This document shows positions 61,599-64,000 of a stretch of DNA of 64,000 nucleotides, piece by piece. This DNA is from Shimia sagamensis (lineage in GTDB: Bacteria; Pseudomonadota; Alphaproteobacteria; Rhodobacterales; Rhodobacteraceae), in assembly GCF_900182745.1 (NCBI RefSeq), contig NZ_FXTY01000004.1, positions 186,001 through 250,000 on the forward strand. The letters are read 5' to 3'. How positions within the stretch are numbered: position 1 is the stretch's first letter; each line of letters starts with the position of its first letter. A model generated the notes under the pieces. It was not told the DNA's origin. It saw only the letters and a list, made by a program, of their open reading frames with translations, and ran no database searches. The translations under genes were made by a program, and so were the position numbers.

Positions 61599-63022
61599 GC
61601 GCTGGCCTTTCGGGTCTTGTCGTTGCCCTCGGTCTCGGGCGTCAGGATGTGACTTAGCGGGACTTCTGCCACAATCACGGTGCCGGAGCGAGAGGAGAAT
61701 ATGCGTAAGGTGCCGTCGAGTTGCTCCACGCGTTCCTGCATATTGCGCAGGCCGAGACCTCCTCGGGCAGAAGCGTCCCTCTCTTGTGGCAAGCCTTTGC
61801 CATTGTCCGCGATGCGCAAAGTTGCGCCTTTTTTATGGCCGCGCACGTCAATGGAGACGGTAGTGGCCCCCGCGTGGCGCTCGATGTTGGTCAGGGCTTC
61901 CTGGGCGATGCGATAGAGCGCGATCTTGGCATCCTGATCCAGGCGGTTGCGGAACACCACCGTGTTAAAATGCGTTTCAATGCCGGTGCGGGCTGAGAAG
62001 TCGTCGGTCAAGGCCTTGAGGGCGGGGCCGAGGCCGAGGTCATCCAAAACGCCCGGGCGCAGGTCGCGGGAAATGCGGCGGACTTCCTGAATGGCACCAG
62101 AAAGATGAGCGACGCCTTTATCCAGCGACTCCAATCCACGGTCGTCGCCGTTTTTGAGGCGACGTGTGGCGCTGTCGAGTGCGTAGCGCACGCCTACGAG
62201 AAGTTGCGAGATACCGTCGTGCAATTCACGCGCGACCCGGCCGCGTTCTTCTTCCTGGGCATCAAATACCCGTTGGGTCAGAGCCTTGAGTTTGGCATCT
62301 GCCAAGCGTCGTTCGCGCACGGTGATGAAGAAGCCGGACAGAAACACCAGAGTCAGGCAAGCCACGGTGATCACAAGAATATAGAAAGACGTGCGTTGCA
62401 CCCGCTCTTCCACTTCAGCGCGGGCGGCGGCGACGCTTTCTAGCACATCATCAATAAAGATGCCGGTGCCAACTGCCCACTGCCAGTCCTGCAACCCGAC
62501 CACATAGGTGACCATGCGAGCGGTTTCGAGAGTGGAGGGTTTGGCCCAGTCAAAACTGTGATAGCCGCCGCCGGAGCGGGCGATTTCGATGAGGGGGTCG
62601 GTGATTTCGGTGCCGTTGAGGTCGGTGAGGCCACGCCAGTTTTTGCCAATCAGGTAGGTTTGACGCGGGCTAACGAGGTTGTTGCCGTCATAGTCAAAAA
62701 CAAAGAAATAGCCGTCCTGACCATAGAGCATGGAGGACAGGATTTGGGTAACTGCAAGTTTGGCCTTGTAGTCATCCGGGGCAGCGCGACCGTAGATGTT
62801 GATGAAAGCGGTGCGAGCAATCGAGATGTAGTTTTTGAGCTCCGCTTTTTTGGCTTCGATGAGCTGCGCCTCAAGGGCGCGGATCTCTCGATCAGCCAAT
62901 TGCCGGGATTGGTTGGCCACCAGCACGGAAATGCCCGCAACCGCCAAGAGCAAAGGCACGGTTGCCAGCAGAAACAGCTTCTGACCGTAAGACAGTCGCA
63001 GGAAGGGCCAAATGGGTCGCAT
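61595..63022 (-). CDS. Sensor histidine kinase with periplasmic single Cache domain
   Basis: 475 residues: membrane segment (about 16-36), periplasmic sCache_2 domain (about 40-205; DGYFFVFDYDGNNLVSP), second membrane segment (about 212-234), HisKA_3 dimerisation domain with His268 in ARELHDGISQLL, and HATPase domain (N box QEALTNIERHA, G boxes ADNGKGLP and GGLGLRNM). Such Cache domains bind small organic acids. It is divergent from a TRAP binding protein gene 250 bases away, a common sensor-transporter pairing. Confidence 0.95.
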   Translation of the reverse strand: MRPIWPFLRLSYGQKLFLLATVPLLLAVAGISVLVANQSRQLADREIRALEAQLIEAKKAELKNYISIARTAFINIYGRAAPDDYKAKLAVTQILSSMLYGQDGYFFVFDYDGNNLVSPRQTYLIGKNWRGLTDLNGTEITDPLIEIARSGGGYHSFDWAKPSTLETARMVTYVVGLQDWQWAVGTGIFIDDVLESVAAARAEVEERVQRTSFYILVITVACLTLVFLSGFFITVRERRLADAKLKALTQRVFDAQEEERGRVARELHDGISQLLVGVRYALDSATRRLKNGDDRGLESLDKGVAHLSGAIQEVRRISRDLRPGVLDDLGLGPALKALTDDFSARTGIETHFNTVVFRNRLDQDAKIALYRIAQEALTNIERHAGATTVSIDVRGHKKGATLRIADNGKGLPQERDASARGGLGLRNMQERVEQLDGTLRIFSSRSGTVIVAEVPLSHILTPETEGNDKTRKASA

Positions 63023-63149
63023 GTTCGATTCGTTACGGAAGTTTGGTGACGAATCATAGGTCAGAATCGACTTCGTTATCGCTAACGGCTCCGTGAGCGG
63101 AAAATTAACTTTCCAAATTGGTCCGGATTTTTGGCCATTTGGTCGGTTT

Positions 63150-63180
63150 CTACGCGGTAGTGGGTATTTCCTCTACGTAG
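63150..63180. promoter_or_regulatory. Paired palindromes upstream of TRAP binding protein gene
   Basis: CTACGCGGTAG (63150-63160) and CTACGTAG (63173-63180) are both symmetric, each preceded by TTTC or TTTCCT. Their centres are about 21.5 bases apart (two helical turns), 92-122 bases before the dctP-type start. They are candidate sites for the neighbouring LuxR-type response regulator. Confidence 0.5.
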
Positions 63181-63271
63181 GGGCAGGGCTAGGCTCGCCG
63201 CACTTCAACGATCCGCTTGGAGTCTCTGGAGGGAGACCTGAGCTGAACAAAATTCTGGGAGGAAGACCTAC

Positions 63272-64000
63272 ATGGATCGTCGTTCTTTTCTAAAGACGTC
63301 TGCACTCGGCGGCACAGCAGCCGCAGCCACCACTTTGGCGGCACCCGCATTTGCTTCTGGCAAGCGCACACTGACAATGGTGACATCCTGGGGCCGTGGC
63401 CTCGCAGGTGTTTTTGACGCGGCACAGCACGCGGCAGACACCATCACCGCAATGTCTGACGGCAACTTGACCGTTGAGATCAAAGCGGCTGGCGAACTGG
63501 TTGGCGCATTTGAAGTATTTGACGCCGTGACCGCTGGTCAGGCTGATATGTACCACGCAGCTGACTACTACTTCACCGGTCAGCACCCTGCGTACCAGTA
63601 TTTCACCGCAGCTCCGTTTGGTATGACCGCTCAGGAGATGATGAACTGGTATCACCACGGCGACGGTCTGGCGCTGCATGATGAGCTGGGCGAAATCTTC
63701 GGCCTGAAATCCTTCCTGGCGGGTAACACCGGTGCACAGGCGGGTGGCTGGTTCTCCAAAGAGATCAACGGTCCGGAAGACTTCCAAGGTCTGAAATTCC
63801 GTATGCCTGGCATGGGCGGTCAAGCGCTCGGCAAAATGGGCGCATCCGTTCAGAACCTTCCAGGTTCCGAAGTGTACCAAGCGCTGGCGTCTGGCGCCAT
63901 CGACGGTACCGAGTGGATTGGTCCTTGGGCTGATGAAAAAGCTGGTTTCCAGGAAATCACCAAGTTCTACTACACAGCGGGTTTCCACGAGCCAGGTGCT
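63272..64000 (+). CDS. TRAP transporter substrate-binding protein, TakP-like, 5' part
   Basis: Open to the window end (243 codons visible). The start at 63272 follows GGAGG by nine bases. The twin-arginine signal MDRRSFLKTSALGG means export in folded form by the Tat system. The TMVTSWGRGLAGVFDAAQ start, the AADYYFTGQHPAYQYF and GNTGAQAGGWFSKEIN segments and EWIGPWADEKAGF match the TakP group, which binds 2-oxo acids through a sodium site. It is probably the first gene of a second TRAP operon, divergent from a two-component system. Confidence 0.92.
   Translation, partial: MDRRSFLKTSALGGTAAAATTLAAPAFASGKRTLTMVTSWGRGLAGVFDAAQHAADTITAMSDGNLTVEIKAAGELVGAFEVFDAVTAGQADMYHAADYYFTGQHPAYQYFTAAPFGMTAQEMMNWYHHGDGLALHDELGEIFGLKSFLAGNTGAQAGGWFSKEINGPEDFQGLKFRMPGMGGQALGKMGASVQNLPGSEVYQALASGAIDGTEWIGPWADEKAGFQEITKFYYTAGFHEPGA

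Noticed and set aside
63290-63988. Minus-strand ORF at the window end
   Set aside because: Opposite the Tat-exported TRAP binding protein, which has a ribosome site, signal peptide and family motifs.

Overview
The window looks like chromosomal DNA from a marine alphaproteobacterium of the Rhodobacterales (Roseobacter-type). The evidence is ALAS-type hemA with a perfect FNR box, a class I PHB cluster with PhaR operators, a B12-dependent ribonucleotide reductase (NrdJ), two DctP-family TRAP systems, a Lon preceded by a heat-shock-like promoter, and typical Rhodobacterales protein sequences throughout. I see no prophage, insertion sequence, CRISPR array, rRNA or defence locus. Gene density is high and both strands are used.

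Layout. 1-6 kb: end of an FAD oxidoreductase; a Cys-tailed MarR regulator divergent from a secreted protein; a serine hydrolase; DUF2332-pth; a desaturase closely resembling eukaryotic sphingolipid delta-4 desaturases. 6-10 kb: TRAP operon dctPQM with a terminator after dctP; a frameshifted methyltransferase. 10-16 kb: tpiA, SufA/IscA-like and DUF59 proteins, qmcA-nfeD, tgt, a lipoprotein whose best start is ACG, a secreted protein. 16-25 kb: lon, an SDR/LysR pair, nrdJ with a small downstream gene and an NrdR box. 25-30 kb: phaZ divergent from phaC-phaP-phaR, with three CTGC-N3-GCAG PhaR sites, then an HU-like protein. 30-34 kb: paired tRNA-Val and paired tRNA-Asp genes around a GlxA-type regulator, a small lipoprotein and an M20 peptidase. 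34-41 kb: hemA, a RodZ-like protein, ispG, a DsbA-like protein, an M48-TPR protease, an aminotransferase. 41-52 kb: cell-wall amidase, PBP1A and prfB, interrupted by a Nudix/GST/MarR/cysteine-hydrolase group and by a periplasmic sensor protein with a chemoreceptor. 52-58 kb: amidase, DUF2189, PPOX-type flavoprotein, an HTH-Rieske oxygenase group, and a possible cold-shock-like protein. 58-64 kb: ilvI-ilvN behind a complete transcription attenuator, a VOC protein, a LuxR-type two-component system, and a divergent Tat-exported TRAP binding protein cut by the window end.

Most notable signals: (1) an ilv attenuator with the 15-residue leader peptide MPRLVVIVGIRRMGR, a 10-bp antiterminator repeat and an intrinsic terminator that share three bases; (2) two families of structured dispersed repeats, one at 12.0 and 38.0 kb, the other at 41.4 and 51.8 kb directly behind stop codons; (3) regulatory sites that match their neighbours (PhaR, NrdR, FNR, RpoH); (4) the DES1-like bacterial desaturase. 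I did not find a clearly new multi-gene system. The nearest candidates are the membrane-anchored cysteine hydrolase coupled to a MarR regulator and the periplasmic sensor/chemoreceptor pair.
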